Positions 17,259 to 24,694 of a stretch of 40,565 nucleotides of DNA are shown in pieces; the first letter of the stretch is position 1; each line of letters opens with the position of its first letter. The position numbers were made by a program, and so were the translations under genes. The stretch is taken from contig JANQFQ010000062.1 in the NCBI GenBank assembly GCA_028277765.1, positions 1 through 40,565 of the forward strand, read 5' to 3'. The notes below the pieces were generated by a model. That model worked only from the letters and a program-made list of their open reading frames with translations. It was not told the DNA's origin and did not search any database. Source of the DNA: Desulfobacterales bacterium (GTDB taxonomy: Bacteria; Desulfobacterota; Desulfobacteria; Desulfobacterales; SURF-7).

Positions 17259-18623
17259 CTATTTTTTGCTTTGCGCCATTATCAGGGCTTTACCTGCGCG
17301 GACAAGCTGTACAATCGGTAGACTGGCCGGGCAGGTATAGGCGCAGCACCCGCACTCAAGGCAGGTCGTGATATGATACCTTTCCAATACACTCGGGTTT
17401 TTATACCTGGAACCAATCGCGAGCTTGCTCGGCACAAGATAAAGGGGGCAGACATCCACACACCTGCCGCACCTGACACACGCGGTCTCATCAGCTTTTT
17501 TTACATCGTCCCTGGTCAGAACAGTTACACCGCTCGTCCCTTTGGTAACAGGCGCGTTCAAGTCTGTAAACGCGAACCCCATCATTGGCCCCCCTGAAAT
17601 TATCCGCGCAGCATCCTCTTTTAATCCACCGCAGAAATCGATCAGTTCCTGATAGCTGATTCCCATGGGGACAAAAAGATTCTTTGGTGTGTTGATCCCA
17701 GAGCCAGTCACGCAGACAATCCTGTGTGTCAGGGGTTTGCCCCTTAAAACAGCGCCTGCTATGGCTGCGGCAGTTCCCACGTTACTAACCGCTGCGGCCA
17801 CATCAATGGGAAGACCGCCCGGCGGTACCTTCCGATTCATGACAGCTTTTATTAAATGTTTTTCACTCCCCTGGGGGTATTTTGTTTTCAGAACAGCAAT
17901 TTTTATTTTCGTACCATCAGCTGCTTTTTTCATTATTTCAACAGCTTTCGGCTTGTTTGCTTCAATCCCTATCACGATCTCCTTTGCACCGACCGCACAA
18001 CCTGCAAGAAGAGCGCCACTGATAATTGAACCGGGAAATTCAATCATCAGCCTGTCATCTGGCGTAAGATACGGTTCGCATTCACACCCGTTGATCAAAA
18101 GAGCGTCAATCGGCCTCTCTTCATTCGGCATAATCTTAACATGGGTGGGGAATGCCGCACCGCCAAGCCCCACAATACCAGCATTGTTAATCGCTTCGGA
18201 GATAGCTTTAGGTTCGTAGTTCTCCGCGCAATCCTTTGGCCAATCTCCACCCAGAATATCATCCAGGAGCGCCTTTCCATCAGCTTGATCACCTTCGGCT
18301 TTTATCGGGATTGCGGAAACGTGTCGTCCGCTCGGCAGGGTGACTTTGACCGGCTTCAAGACTTTTCCGTTAATCGGCGCATGAATTGGGGCTGAAACAA
18401 ATGCCGTGTTTTTACCAACTACTTCACCGAGTATTACTTCCTGTTTTGCTTTAACAATAGATTCACATGGCGCGCCGATATGCTGTGACAGGGGGAGGAC
18501 AACCTTAGCAGGCGAGGGAATAACTTCTATAGGGACATCAGAAGAAAATCCTTTCTGATCCGACGGGTGAACACCTTTACCGAATGTTCCCTGCCCTTCA
18601 AATCCATCCAGTTTCAGTCCCAT
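17259..18623 (-). CDS. rnfC: Rnf complex subunit RnfC (NADH/FMN and 4Fe-4S subunit)
   Basis: 454 residues; first gene of the operon. After the N-terminal SLBB/biotinyl-lipoyl-like region (ISAPIHAPINGKVLKP) comes an NuoF-like nucleotide/FMN domain: GIVGLGGAAFPTHVKI (about 149-164) and LLINGCECEPYLTPDDRLM. Two 4Fe-4S motifs follow near the C-terminus: CVRCGRCVDVCPLYLVP (about 384-400) and CLECGCCAYTCPASLPIVQ. It is the peripheral cytoplasmic subunit where NAD is reduced. Upstream (18624-18866) is a 243-base AT-rich gap, divergent from a small gene; I see no certain promoter there. Confidence 0.95.
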   Translation of the reverse strand: MGLKLDGFEGQGTFGKGVHPSDQKGFSSDVPIEVIPSPAKVVLPLSQHIGAPCESIVKAKQEVILGEVVGKNTAFVSAPIHAPINGKVLKPVKVTLPSGRHVSAIPIKAEGDQADGKALLDDILGGDWPKDCAENYEPKAISEAINNAGIVGLGGAAFPTHVKIMPNEERPIDALLINGCECEPYLTPDDRLMIEFPGSIISGALLAGCAVGAKEIVIGIEANKPKAVEIMKKAADGTKIKIAVLKTKYPQGSEKHLIKAVMNRKVPPGGLPIDVAAAVSNVGTAAAIAGAVLRGKPLTHRIVCVTGSGINTPKNLFVPMGISYQELIDFCGGLKEDAARIISGGPMMGFAFTDLNAPVTKGTSGVTVLTRDDVKKADETACVRCGRCVDVCPLYLVPSKLAIGSRYKNPSVLERYHITTCLECGCCAYTCPASLPIVQLVRAGKALIMAQSKK

Positions 18624-18866
18624 CTATTTACCTCTAAAAGCCGGTTTTCATTTTCACAAACACTTAAAACAGATAATCAAGATAAACAGAAAAACATATT
18701 GTGTCAAACAATTTATTGCTTTTTATTCACCATTAAGCCTACAAAATGGCTAGTGTTAACAATCTGTTATGAAAATCTCGTTACTCATGAAAACAATTTT
18801 TATTTGTTTTTTTATTATTTTAGCATTAAAGCACTATAGTAACCAACAACTGAGGAAAAAACGGAA

Positions 18867-19178
18867 ATGAACAACTCGGACAAGGAAAAAAATATTTTCC
18901 AAACATATGCCCCGGATCAACAGAATAATTTTGACCCTGATATCCTGATGCGCGAAGAAGAGGCAGTACAGGAAAGAACCGATAAACATGGCAATATCTG
19001 GAAAAAGGTATATTTCGGCAGCGGAAGCCATTATGAAAACTGGGTTGACCAATTCAGAGAAGTCCACGGTGAAGAGAATGTTGAAGTCGAAGAAGTCACA
19101 AAAGGCGTGTGCAAATGCTATTCCGAAGGTGGAGATGTGATGAAAAGGATATGGGTCAAATGTGATGATTTAGAATAA
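18867..19178 (+). CDS. Small hypothetical soluble protein
   Basis: 103 residues; ATG 18867 with GAGGAAAAAACGG upstream. No signal peptide or membrane segment. It is strongly acidic, with Asn/Gln/Glu-rich N-terminus, then a probable compact domain (KHGNIWKKVYFGSGSHYENWVDQF..VHG) and a closing segment with a CKC pair (GVCKCYSEGGDVMKRIWVKCDDLE). The coherent hydrophobic pattern and good ribosome binding site support a real gene. I do not recognise the family. The CKC plus a later Cys could bind metal, but that is a guess. It is divergent from rnfC. Confidence 0.6.
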   Translation: MNNSDKEKNIFQTYAPDQQNNFDPDILMREEEAVQERTDKHGNIWKKVYFGSGSHYENWVDQFREVHGEENVEVEEVTKGVCKCYSEGGDVMKRIWVKCDDLE

Positions 19179-19230
19179 ATTGCAATCTGAAGGTATACCA
19201 TTCTCTTCAGCTTGCAGGTTAAGAAAATAC

Positions 19231-19397
19231 AAATCCGAAATCCGAATATCGAAACCCGAAACAATATCAAATGACAAAAATTCAAATGTCAAAACAAAAG
19301 GCAATTTGAAACGAAAATTTAGGCGGTTATGGTTTTGAGCATTTGAAAATTTAGGTTTTGAATTTGTTTCGGGTTTCGATATTCGGATTTCGGATTT
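19231..19397. repeat. Palindromic intergenic element with perfect 34-bp inverted repeats
   Basis: Left arm 19231-19264 begins AAATCCGAAATCCGAATATC. Right arm 19364-19397 is its exact reverse complement over 34 bases. The 99-base interior has weaker symmetric matches (CAAATGACAAAAATTCAAATG against CATTTGAAAATTTAGG). A related, diverged element is at 38139-38324 and a degraded fragment at about 6443-6478. Any open frames through it are artefacts of the repeat. No transposase is present, so it may be a non-autonomous mobile element or a structural RNA hairpin. Confidence 0.85.
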
Positions 19398-19463
19398 ATA
19401 GGTCTGGTTAAAGCTCGACTTAATGAATAGCTTTTCCTTGATACCATTTTTTTTTGCGCCGAA

Positions 19464-19961
19464 TTAACACTTCTCTTTCTTCTTAGCACAACATTCCTCT
19501 GGTTCACAGGAAAGCGAAGACGGTACTTCCTCCCCAGGGGCTATACCTTTTATTTCATCCAATGCTTTATGAAGTGTTTTTACGGCGATCTGAATACAGT
19601 GGTGCTTTTTTACAGGAATATCGATAAGGACACTAAAAATATCACCATCATTAAGTTTTCGGGCATCATCAAGGGTTTTCCCTTTAATCAGATCAACCGC
19701 TGCCATGGCAGCGGAAACAGCCCCTGGACAACCCAGCACTTCATATCTGGCGTCTGTAATAACATTTTGGGCCATTTTAAGATATATTGTCATGGTATCG
19801 CCACAGGTGCCGGTCATCTCGCTTATATGATCAGCATCCGGCAACGTACCCATATATGGTTTATCAATAATATAGTTTATTGCTTCCTGTGAATACCCGG
19901 CATTGGTAAGCATATTTTCCATTGCCGCATTCGGATCTTTAAATAGTTTGTTCTGGTTCAT
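19464..19961 (-). CDS. IscU/NifU-N-like iron-sulfur cluster scaffold protein
   Basis: 165 residues. The three scaffold cysteines are visible: Cys53 in TGTCGDTMTIYLKM (with the conserved Asp two residues later), Cys78 in EVLGCPGAVSAAMAAV, and Cys122 in HHCIQIAVKTLHKALDE. The context AVDLIKGKTLDDA is also typical of the family. It differs from IscU in a C-terminal extension ending CEPEECCAKKKEKC, which adds four cysteines. No cysteine desulfurase is adjacent, so it may be a stand-alone scaffold or a maturation factor for a specific enzyme. It is divergent from an MBL hydrolase across 261 bases in which I see nothing further. Confidence 0.85.
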   Translation of the reverse strand: MNQNKLFKDPNAAMENMLTNAGYSQEAINYIIDKPYMGTLPDADHISEMTGTCGDTMTIYLKMAQNVITDARYEVLGCPGAVSAAMAAVDLIKGKTLDDARKLNDGDIFSVLIDIPVKKHHCIQIAVKTLHKALDEIKGIAPGEEVPSSLSCEPEECCAKKKEKC

Positions 19962-20222
19962 TTGATACCACCAATTATTACCTTATTGATATTATATAAT
20001 AAGGGGATATAGTTAATCCCAAAATCTTTAAAAGTCAAGTATTCTTTATAAAAACAGGTTGTTTTGGATATAGGAATAGCCAATGCTGACCTGGTTTTAT
20101 AACTCTGATGCTATTTGGTTGAATAAAAACGTTCAAGGCATCTTGCTATTTCCTTTTTTATTCAATAAGCTATCTTAAATACCATCCTTAGCATACGTAT
20201 ATATAATAAAAGGTTATCAATT

Positions 20223-21047
20223 ATGAAAATCACATTTTATGGCACAAGAGGGTCGGTCCCAGTCTGTTCGCCCGGTTTTCAGGAATTTGGCGGTGATACA
20301 ACGTGTGTGGTTGGTGAAGGCCCTGACCGGACAGTTATCATGGATGCAGGTACCGGCATCAGGGAACTGGGAAAAAAGCTGGTAAACGATCCGGAACTGG
20401 GAAAAGAAAGAACATGTTTTTTGGCATTTTCCCATTTTCACTGGGATCATATCCACGGTCTCCCTTTTTTTGCACCTGCCTATGACAGCACCCGTCACTT
20501 TACCATCAGTGCCATCGGTAAAGAACGATTTGATAAAAATATTAAAGGGATATTTGAACAGCAGATGCAGGAGATTTATTTTCCCGTAAGTCTGGAAGAA
20601 ATGGGTGCTGAAATTACTTTTTTGCAGACACCTGATGATTTCCTGGATGCTGGTCAGGCATCTGTCAATGTTGTAAAACATAACCATCCGGGCGATGCTT
20701 ACAGTTACCGATTTAAAACAGTCGACAGTAAAATCGTGGTTTTCTGCACGGACATTGAACATGGAGATAAAATTGACGAGCGGATTGTGAAGCTCTCGGA
20801 AGGCGCGGACCTGCTGATTCACGAAGGGCAATATACACCTGAAGAACTCCCCAAACATAAAGGATGGGGTCACAGTAGCTGGCTGCAAGCCACTGAAGTC
20901 GCCAAAATGGCCGGGGTCAAAAAGCTCGTGGTTACCCACCATGACCCGGATCATGATGATGAATTCTTGAAAGACATTGAACGGCAGTGCCAGGAGGTTT
21001 TTAAGGATTCAGTGCTGGCCAGGGTGGGAATGGAAATAGAGGTTTAA
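20223..21047 (+). CDS. MBL-fold metallohydrolase (PhnP/cyclic-phosphodiesterase-like)
   Basis: 274 residues, ATG 20223. The N-terminus (MKITFYGTRGSVPVCSPGFQEFGGDTTCV) and VIMDAGTGIRELG are typical of the MBL subfamily that includes PhnP-like phosphodiesterases. The zinc motif HxHxDH is FSHFHWDHIHGLPFF (about residues 75-89). Further ligands are His in KHNHPG, Asp in FCTDIEHG, and His in VVTHHDPDHDD. It is probably a cytoplasmic phosphodiesterase or hydrolase; the substrate is unknown. It stands alone on the plus strand, convergent with trmO (2 bases between stops). Confidence 0.8.
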   Translation: MKITFYGTRGSVPVCSPGFQEFGGDTTCVVGEGPDRTVIMDAGTGIRELGKKLVNDPELGKERTCFLAFSHFHWDHIHGLPFFAPAYDSTRHFTISAIGKERFDKNIKGIFEQQMQEIYFPVSLEEMGAEITFLQTPDDFLDAGQASVNVVKHNHPGDAYSYRFKTVDSKIVVFCTDIEHGDKIDERIVKLSEGADLLIHEGQYTPEELPKHKGWGHSSWLQATEVAKMAGVKKLVVTHHDPDHDDEFLKDIERQCQEVFKDSVLARVGMEIEV

Positions 21048-21049
21048 TC

Positions 21050-21532
21050 TCACTTTTCAAACCGGTCATCTGATCTTTTAGTATGTACATTACCTTTTGC
21101 AGCCTCAAGCCATCCGGTTCGCACATCAGAATACTGATCAAATTCCGGCACGTAGGGTTTGATGTCAATAAGCGGGGTGCCATCAAGAATATCCACATTT
21201 TTAATTTCTAGGACATTCTCTTTTATATCTATAAGTTCAACAATTGATATGCCTATAGCATTAGGACGGCGCGGCGCTCTGGTCGAAAAAACACCGTGTT
21301 GCCGGGTATCTAAAAAAGGTGTCACTATCAGTTTGTATCCATCTATTTGATGAAAATGATACAAAAGGATGATGTGAGAAAAACCATCAAGGTCTTTCAG
21401 TCCCTCGACAAATTCAGGATTTACTTCTACAGTACCAGCAATGCCGACAGCGCCTGACGGCTGTATAGGCATCCCTTTAACATCCTTAAACGGGCTATGT
21501 ATGACGCCGATAGGCTGAAAGTCGATTTTCAA
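21050..21532 (-). CDS. trmO: tRNA (N6-threonylcarbamoyladenosine37-N6)-methyltransferase TrmO-like (TsaA fold)
   Basis: 160 residues. PIGVIHSPFKDVKGMPIQPS is the conserved N-terminal segment of the TsaA/UPF0066 family. It continues with LDGFSHIILLYHF and a core TRQHGVFSTRAPRRPNAIGISIV. The end (YVPEFDQYSDVRTGWLE) matches the family's 'kPY.p..D....r.GW' pattern. The family uses S-adenosylmethionine to methylate t6A37 in tRNAThr. This is the short, single-domain form, common in anaerobes. It follows two MBL genes on the same strand with a 44-base gap. Confidence 0.88.
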   Translation of the reverse strand: MKIDFQPIGVIHSPFKDVKGMPIQPSGAVGIAGTVEVNPEFVEGLKDLDGFSHIILLYHFHQIDGYKLIVTPFLDTRQHGVFSTRAPRRPNAIGISIVELIDIKENVLEIKNVDILDGTPLIDIKPYVPEFDQYSDVRTGWLEAAKGNVHTKRSDDRFEK

Positions 21533-21576
21533 AATACACCCCTTAAAACATGAGGCTGTGTCATAATCCTTTAGGT

Positions 21577-22416
21577 TTAAAATTCAATTACATGTCCCAC
21601 TGTATTGGGCACCACTCTGTCTCCAAATTCATTCACTAGCGCAGCAGTTGCTTTAAATCCCGTGCAATGCCCGATCACGAACTTCTCTATTTCAAAATCA
21701 TGAAAATACTTGAAAATCTCTTTTAGTTTTTTATCATCCGCAAACATCAAATGAAGGCCGCCAAGTACAGCATGGATCTTTCTACTTCCGGTAAGATCTG
21801 CCACATGATTGAGTGTATTTACCGGCCCCCTATGGGCGCATCCAAAAACAACGACTGTCCCCATTGCTGTGTCAAGTATCAGCGCCCTGTCATCTGGGAT
21901 ATCATCAGGTGTTTCTTTGCCTTCTTCCCCAACAAAAAACATCTTTTCAACCTCTTCAAAGCTTGTATTCATTGGGATGCACCCGGTTGCTATTATTCCT
22001 GAAGCAATTTCAACTGGATCTTTTTCTAACTTTATCCTGATACCGCTGTTTTCCAATACCGCTTTATCTTCCTTAACGCCGATAGAAACATAGTTATCAT
22101 TGCCACCTGCAAGCTTGCTGCCAAATACACCGGGCTGGGCAATAAGGGTAAAATTGTTGTTCCGGCCGAGAAGGTGTTTTACACCGCCTGCATGATCAAA
22201 ATGTCCATGACTGAGAACAACCGTGTCAACCTGACACAAATCGATCCCAAGTAGATCGGCATTTCCCAAAATGGCATGCCCCTGGCCGGTGTCAAAAAGA
22301 ATTTTCCTGTCTTCAATTTCCACAAAAAACGAAAGGCCGTGTTCAGCAAGCAAAGGGGCTAAACCAGCTGTTACAGAATTTTCCACAAGCGTTGTTATCT
22401 TAATATTTCGCATCAT
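21577..22416 (-). CDS. MBL-fold hydrolase, COG1237 type (dihydropterin synthase-like)
   Basis: 279 residues from ATG 22416 (a second Met follows at once); earlier in-frame starts overlap the upstream gene. Motifs: TTLVENSV, ILFDTGQG, LSHGHFDHAGGVKHLL (about 65-80), VVFGCAHRGPVNTLNHV and FVIGHCTGFKA. This pattern marks the COG1237 subfamily. It includes enzymes annotated as 7,8-dihydropterin-6-methyl-4-(beta-D-ribofuranosyl)-aminobenzene-5'-phosphate synthase; many bacterial members have unknown substrates. It follows another MBL gene with a 22-base gap, so the two are probably co-transcribed. Confidence 0.82.
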   Translation of the reverse strand: MMRNIKITTLVENSVTAGLAPLLAEHGLSFFVEIEDRKILFDTGQGHAILGNADLLGIDLCQVDTVVLSHGHFDHAGGVKHLLGRNNNFTLIAQPGVFGSKLAGGNDNYVSIGVKEDKAVLENSGIRIKLEKDPVEIASGIIATGCIPMNTSFEEVEKMFFVGEEGKETPDDIPDDRALILDTAMGTVVVFGCAHRGPVNTLNHVADLTGSRKIHAVLGGLHLMFADDKKLKEIFKYFHDFEIEKFVIGHCTGFKATAALVNEFGDRVVPNTVGHVIEF

Positions 22417-22438
22417 ACTATTTCCATTCTGTTTTTTT

Positions 22439-23185
22439 CTAAGGAATTGTATCGACTGCTGCAAATTCAGGCTCATGGAGCGGCAGAAGGATATCTGCTT
22501 TGTCTCTAATTTTCACCATGATATCGTAGGCATCATATACATCTACATGCGTGCCTGGTGGTATCAGGTCCATCTCCATTGCTTTTATTTCCACAGGAGG
22601 ATGAAAATTTTCATTAATCACGCAAAAGCCGGTAATCGCTGCCTTTCCTTTATCTGTATCAATAAAAATAGACATCCCTCCTTCTGTGTGCGCGGGCGTA
22701 TGAACAGTTTGGATGCCAGGAAGGATCTCTGTGTCTTCGGTCAGCGGATGGACCTGGCCATTTTCTTCAACATCTTCAATGTAATCTTCAAGATAGCGGT
22801 AATCAAGGGGATGTGGATCATGGATCCGTGACAGTTCTTTTTCATGGACGTAAATGATGGCGTTTTCACACTTGTAGTCATTCTCACAATGGTCATTATG
22901 AAGATGGGTGTGGATAATAATGTCAATATCTTCAGGTTTTAGCCCCCATTTTTCAAGTCCCTGTTCAAATGTAAATATTTTTCCGCCAATAGCTGTTTCC
23001 CTGCTTTCTGACTGGATAGGGCTCATTTCTCCTGTATCCACAAGTATCTTTTTCTCACCCCCTTCTATATACCAGCAGTAAATTGGGATGGTATATTCTG
23101 TGCCGGTTCCAAACTGATACGTCATCATGCTTTTATCAAAAACCTTTGTTCCCATTACAATCGGATGTATTTTATAGGTCGCCAT
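22439..23185 (-). CDS. MBL-fold hydrolase, lactonase-like
   Basis: 248 residues. ATG 23185 follows AAGGAGA, which decides against the longer frame. Zinc motif HTHLHNDHCENDY (about residues 99-111), an ILVDTGEMSP strand before it, then TPAHTEGGMSIFI and a C-terminal LPLHEPEF. This layout fits the N-acyl-homoserine-lactonase/glyoxalase-II-like group. In this group the substrate is often a lactone or thioester, which cannot be set from sequence. It is first of a three-gene minus-strand set (MBL, MBL, trmO). Confidence 0.8.
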   Translation of the reverse strand: MATYKIHPIVMGTKVFDKSMMTYQFGTGTEYTIPIYCWYIEGGEKKILVDTGEMSPIQSESRETAIGGKIFTFEQGLEKWGLKPEDIDIIIHTHLHNDHCENDYKCENAIIYVHEKELSRIHDPHPLDYRYLEDYIEDVEENGQVHPLTEDTEILPGIQTVHTPAHTEGGMSIFIDTDKGKAAITGFCVINENFHPPVEIKAMEMDLIPPGTHVDVYDAYDIMVKIRDKADILLPLHEPEFAAVDTIP

Positions 23186-23377
23186 GATATTCTCCTTAGA
23201 TAAGTATTTTCTTTCACGTATGGCTGGAATCTCAAACCAGAAATAGAAACTGACATTTTTTAGTGAATTTATCAAACGCTTTTGCTGTTTATTTTTTATT
23301 TGACAAAAAGCAAAGCCCAATATATATTGTGTGCAATTTAATTGTGTACATTTTCCAACCAAAAGGAGGCTATAAGT

Positions 23378-23941
23378 ATGATGAAAAGAAATCTTTTAAT
23401 CACCATCGTTTTATGTCTGTTTTGCGTAACAGGATTGTCATGCAGCTGTAAAAAACAGTGTCCTATATCTGACAGCGCAAAATACAATGTTTTAAAAACA
23501 GATGCTAAAGCACCGGAATTTACGGCAATGACCTATGACGGGCAAACCATTAAGCTGTCAGAACTGACAAAAAAAGGACCTGTTGTTCTGGTCCTGTTCA
23601 GAAACTTTCTATGACCGTATACAAAAAAGCATCTGGTCAAGATGCAGAAAGACCATGAATTGTTTGCTGAAAAGAATGTTACTATTATTGCCGCAGGGCC
23701 ACACAAAGCCAAGAAGTTTAAAAAATACTTTACCAAACACGACCTCAGGTTTTACGGCGTTCCTGACACTGACAAAAAACTTCGCAAACTATACAAGCAA
23801 CCGTTTAAAATCTCAAAGCTCGGGCTTTTACCAGCACTGATCGTAATCGGAAAAGACGGAAAAATCAAATTCAGTTATCACTCAGGCGGTATGTCAGATA
23901 TTCCTGAAAATAAAATTATACTCGATGTCCTCAGTAAATAA
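23378..23941 (+). CDS. Peroxiredoxin-like selenoprotein with in-frame TGA (Sec79)
   Basis: ATG 23378 follows AAAGGAGG. The frame reads 78 codons to TGA 23612-23614 and continues in the same frame for 108 more residues to TAA 23941. Both sides form one AhpC/TSA-like thioredoxin fold: KAPEFTAMTYDGQTIKLSEL, then VVLVLFRNFL-U-PYTKKH at the peroxidatic position, then VTIIAAGP and PALIVIGKDGKI. Homologous families have Cys where the TGA stands. No Cys follows the U, so the active site is UxxT. A perfect hairpin lies just downstream. The N-terminus is a signal segment with Cys22, Cys24 and Cys28; it may be a lipoprotein, though the lipobox is weak. It is a likely extracytoplasmic peroxide reductase. 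selD lies 10 kb away. A stop mutation is the alternative, but the frame and hairpin argue against it. Confidence 0.88.
23629..23645 (+). promoter_or_regulatory. Bacterial SECIS-like hairpin of the peroxiredoxin-like gene
   Basis: GCATCT (23629-23634) pairs perfectly with AGATGC (23640-23645) around the loop GGTCA. The loop G lies 21 bases past the TGA. Bacterial SECIS elements are hairpins inside the coding region shortly after UGA, with guanines at the loop that SelB recognises. This matches in place and form. Confidence 0.8.
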
Positions 23942-23966
23942 CCTAGCCCAGAGGGCCAGGGTTTTT
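23942..23966 (+). terminator. Intrinsic terminator after the peroxiredoxin-like selenoprotein gene
   Basis: CCTAGCCC (23942-23949) pairs with GGGCCAGG (23953-23960) with one internal mismatch, and is followed by GTTTTT. It lies between the convergent selenoprotein and metallopeptidase genes. Confidence 0.55.
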
Positions 23967-23974
23967 ATGTCGGA

Positions 23975-24694
23975 CTAAATCATCACTTGCTCGAGTCTGT
24001 CTTTTCGTCTTTTCCAGTCAGGCATACATCGATTTAAAAGCGAGTAAAACGATTTGGAATGGTTATGGTATTTCAAATGACAAAGCTCATGCATGATAAC
24101 ATACTCAATACAGTGCACAGGTGCCATAACCAGTTTAACGTTGAGTGTGATTCGCCCATTCGGGCTGCAGCTTCCCCATCGTCTTTTCATTGTTCGTATG
24201 GCCATAAGCGGTTCGGGCACTCCATGTCGGGAAGTTATTGCGCAACATTTTTCCATATACCGACTGAATATATCGTGAGCATGATCGCGATACCAGTCGT
24301 CAACAGCCTTCCGTATCTTACTTGTGTTGTTTTTATCTTCAATCCATACCCATAAAAAACTGCCCAGCAGTTTTGCGGGCTGTTTCAGGCCTTTTTTAAC
24401 TTTAAGTCGATACTGTCGCCCCAGGTAGACAAGGGTCTCTCCGCTTATATAGTGTTTTGGCGCGGGTAAGGGATGAAAAGTCTCCAGTTTGTCCAGCTTT
24501 TTTACTATCCATGGTCCCTTTTTTTGAATGGCCGAGCGGATTTGATCATCTGTTTTGTTTATAGGCGCAAATATGTCAACAGTCAGATCCGGAGATACAA
24601 CGATCCGCAGCCGTTTTCTTTTGGATTGATGCAGGGTATATTGGATGCGGCGGGAGCCGAACTGAAGAGTACGGCTTTCAGCTTCAGTCTTCAT
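23975..24694 (-). CDS. YgjP/DUF45-type (M48-like) zinc metallopeptidase
   Basis: 239 residues from ATG 24694. Zinc motif HELCHLKYHNHSKSF (about residues 203-217, HExxH plus a downstream His) and the family hallmark RRWGSCSPNGRITLN before it. The N-terminal beta-domain (IQYTLHQSKRKRLRIVVSPD) is typical of the YgjP/SprT-like family. The gene overlaps hsdR by 11 bases, so it is translated as part of the R-M operon. Members of this family are often next to hsdR in type I loci; the role is unknown. A protease acting on HsdR is one possibility. Confidence 0.87.
   Translation of the reverse strand: MKTEAESRTLQFGSRRIQYTLHQSKRKRLRIVVSPDLTVDIFAPINKTDDQIRSAIQKKGPWIVKKLDKLETFHPLPAPKHYISGETLVYLGRQYRLKVKKGLKQPAKLLGSFLWVWIEDKNNTSKIRKAVDDWYRDHAHDIFSRYMEKCCAITSRHGVPEPLMAIRTMKRRWGSCSPNGRITLNVKLVMAPVHCIEYVIMHELCHLKYHNHSKSFYSLLNRCMPDWKRRKDRLEQVMI

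Noticed and set aside
20217..20954. Open frame of 245 codons on the minus strand
   Set aside because: It is the shadow of the PhnP-like MBL gene, which has all its zinc motifs; the start has no ribosome binding site.
23583..23840. Frameshift reading of the peroxiredoxin-like gene
   Set aside because: The good downstream homology is in the same frame as the upstream part, with only a TGA between, so no frameshift is needed.
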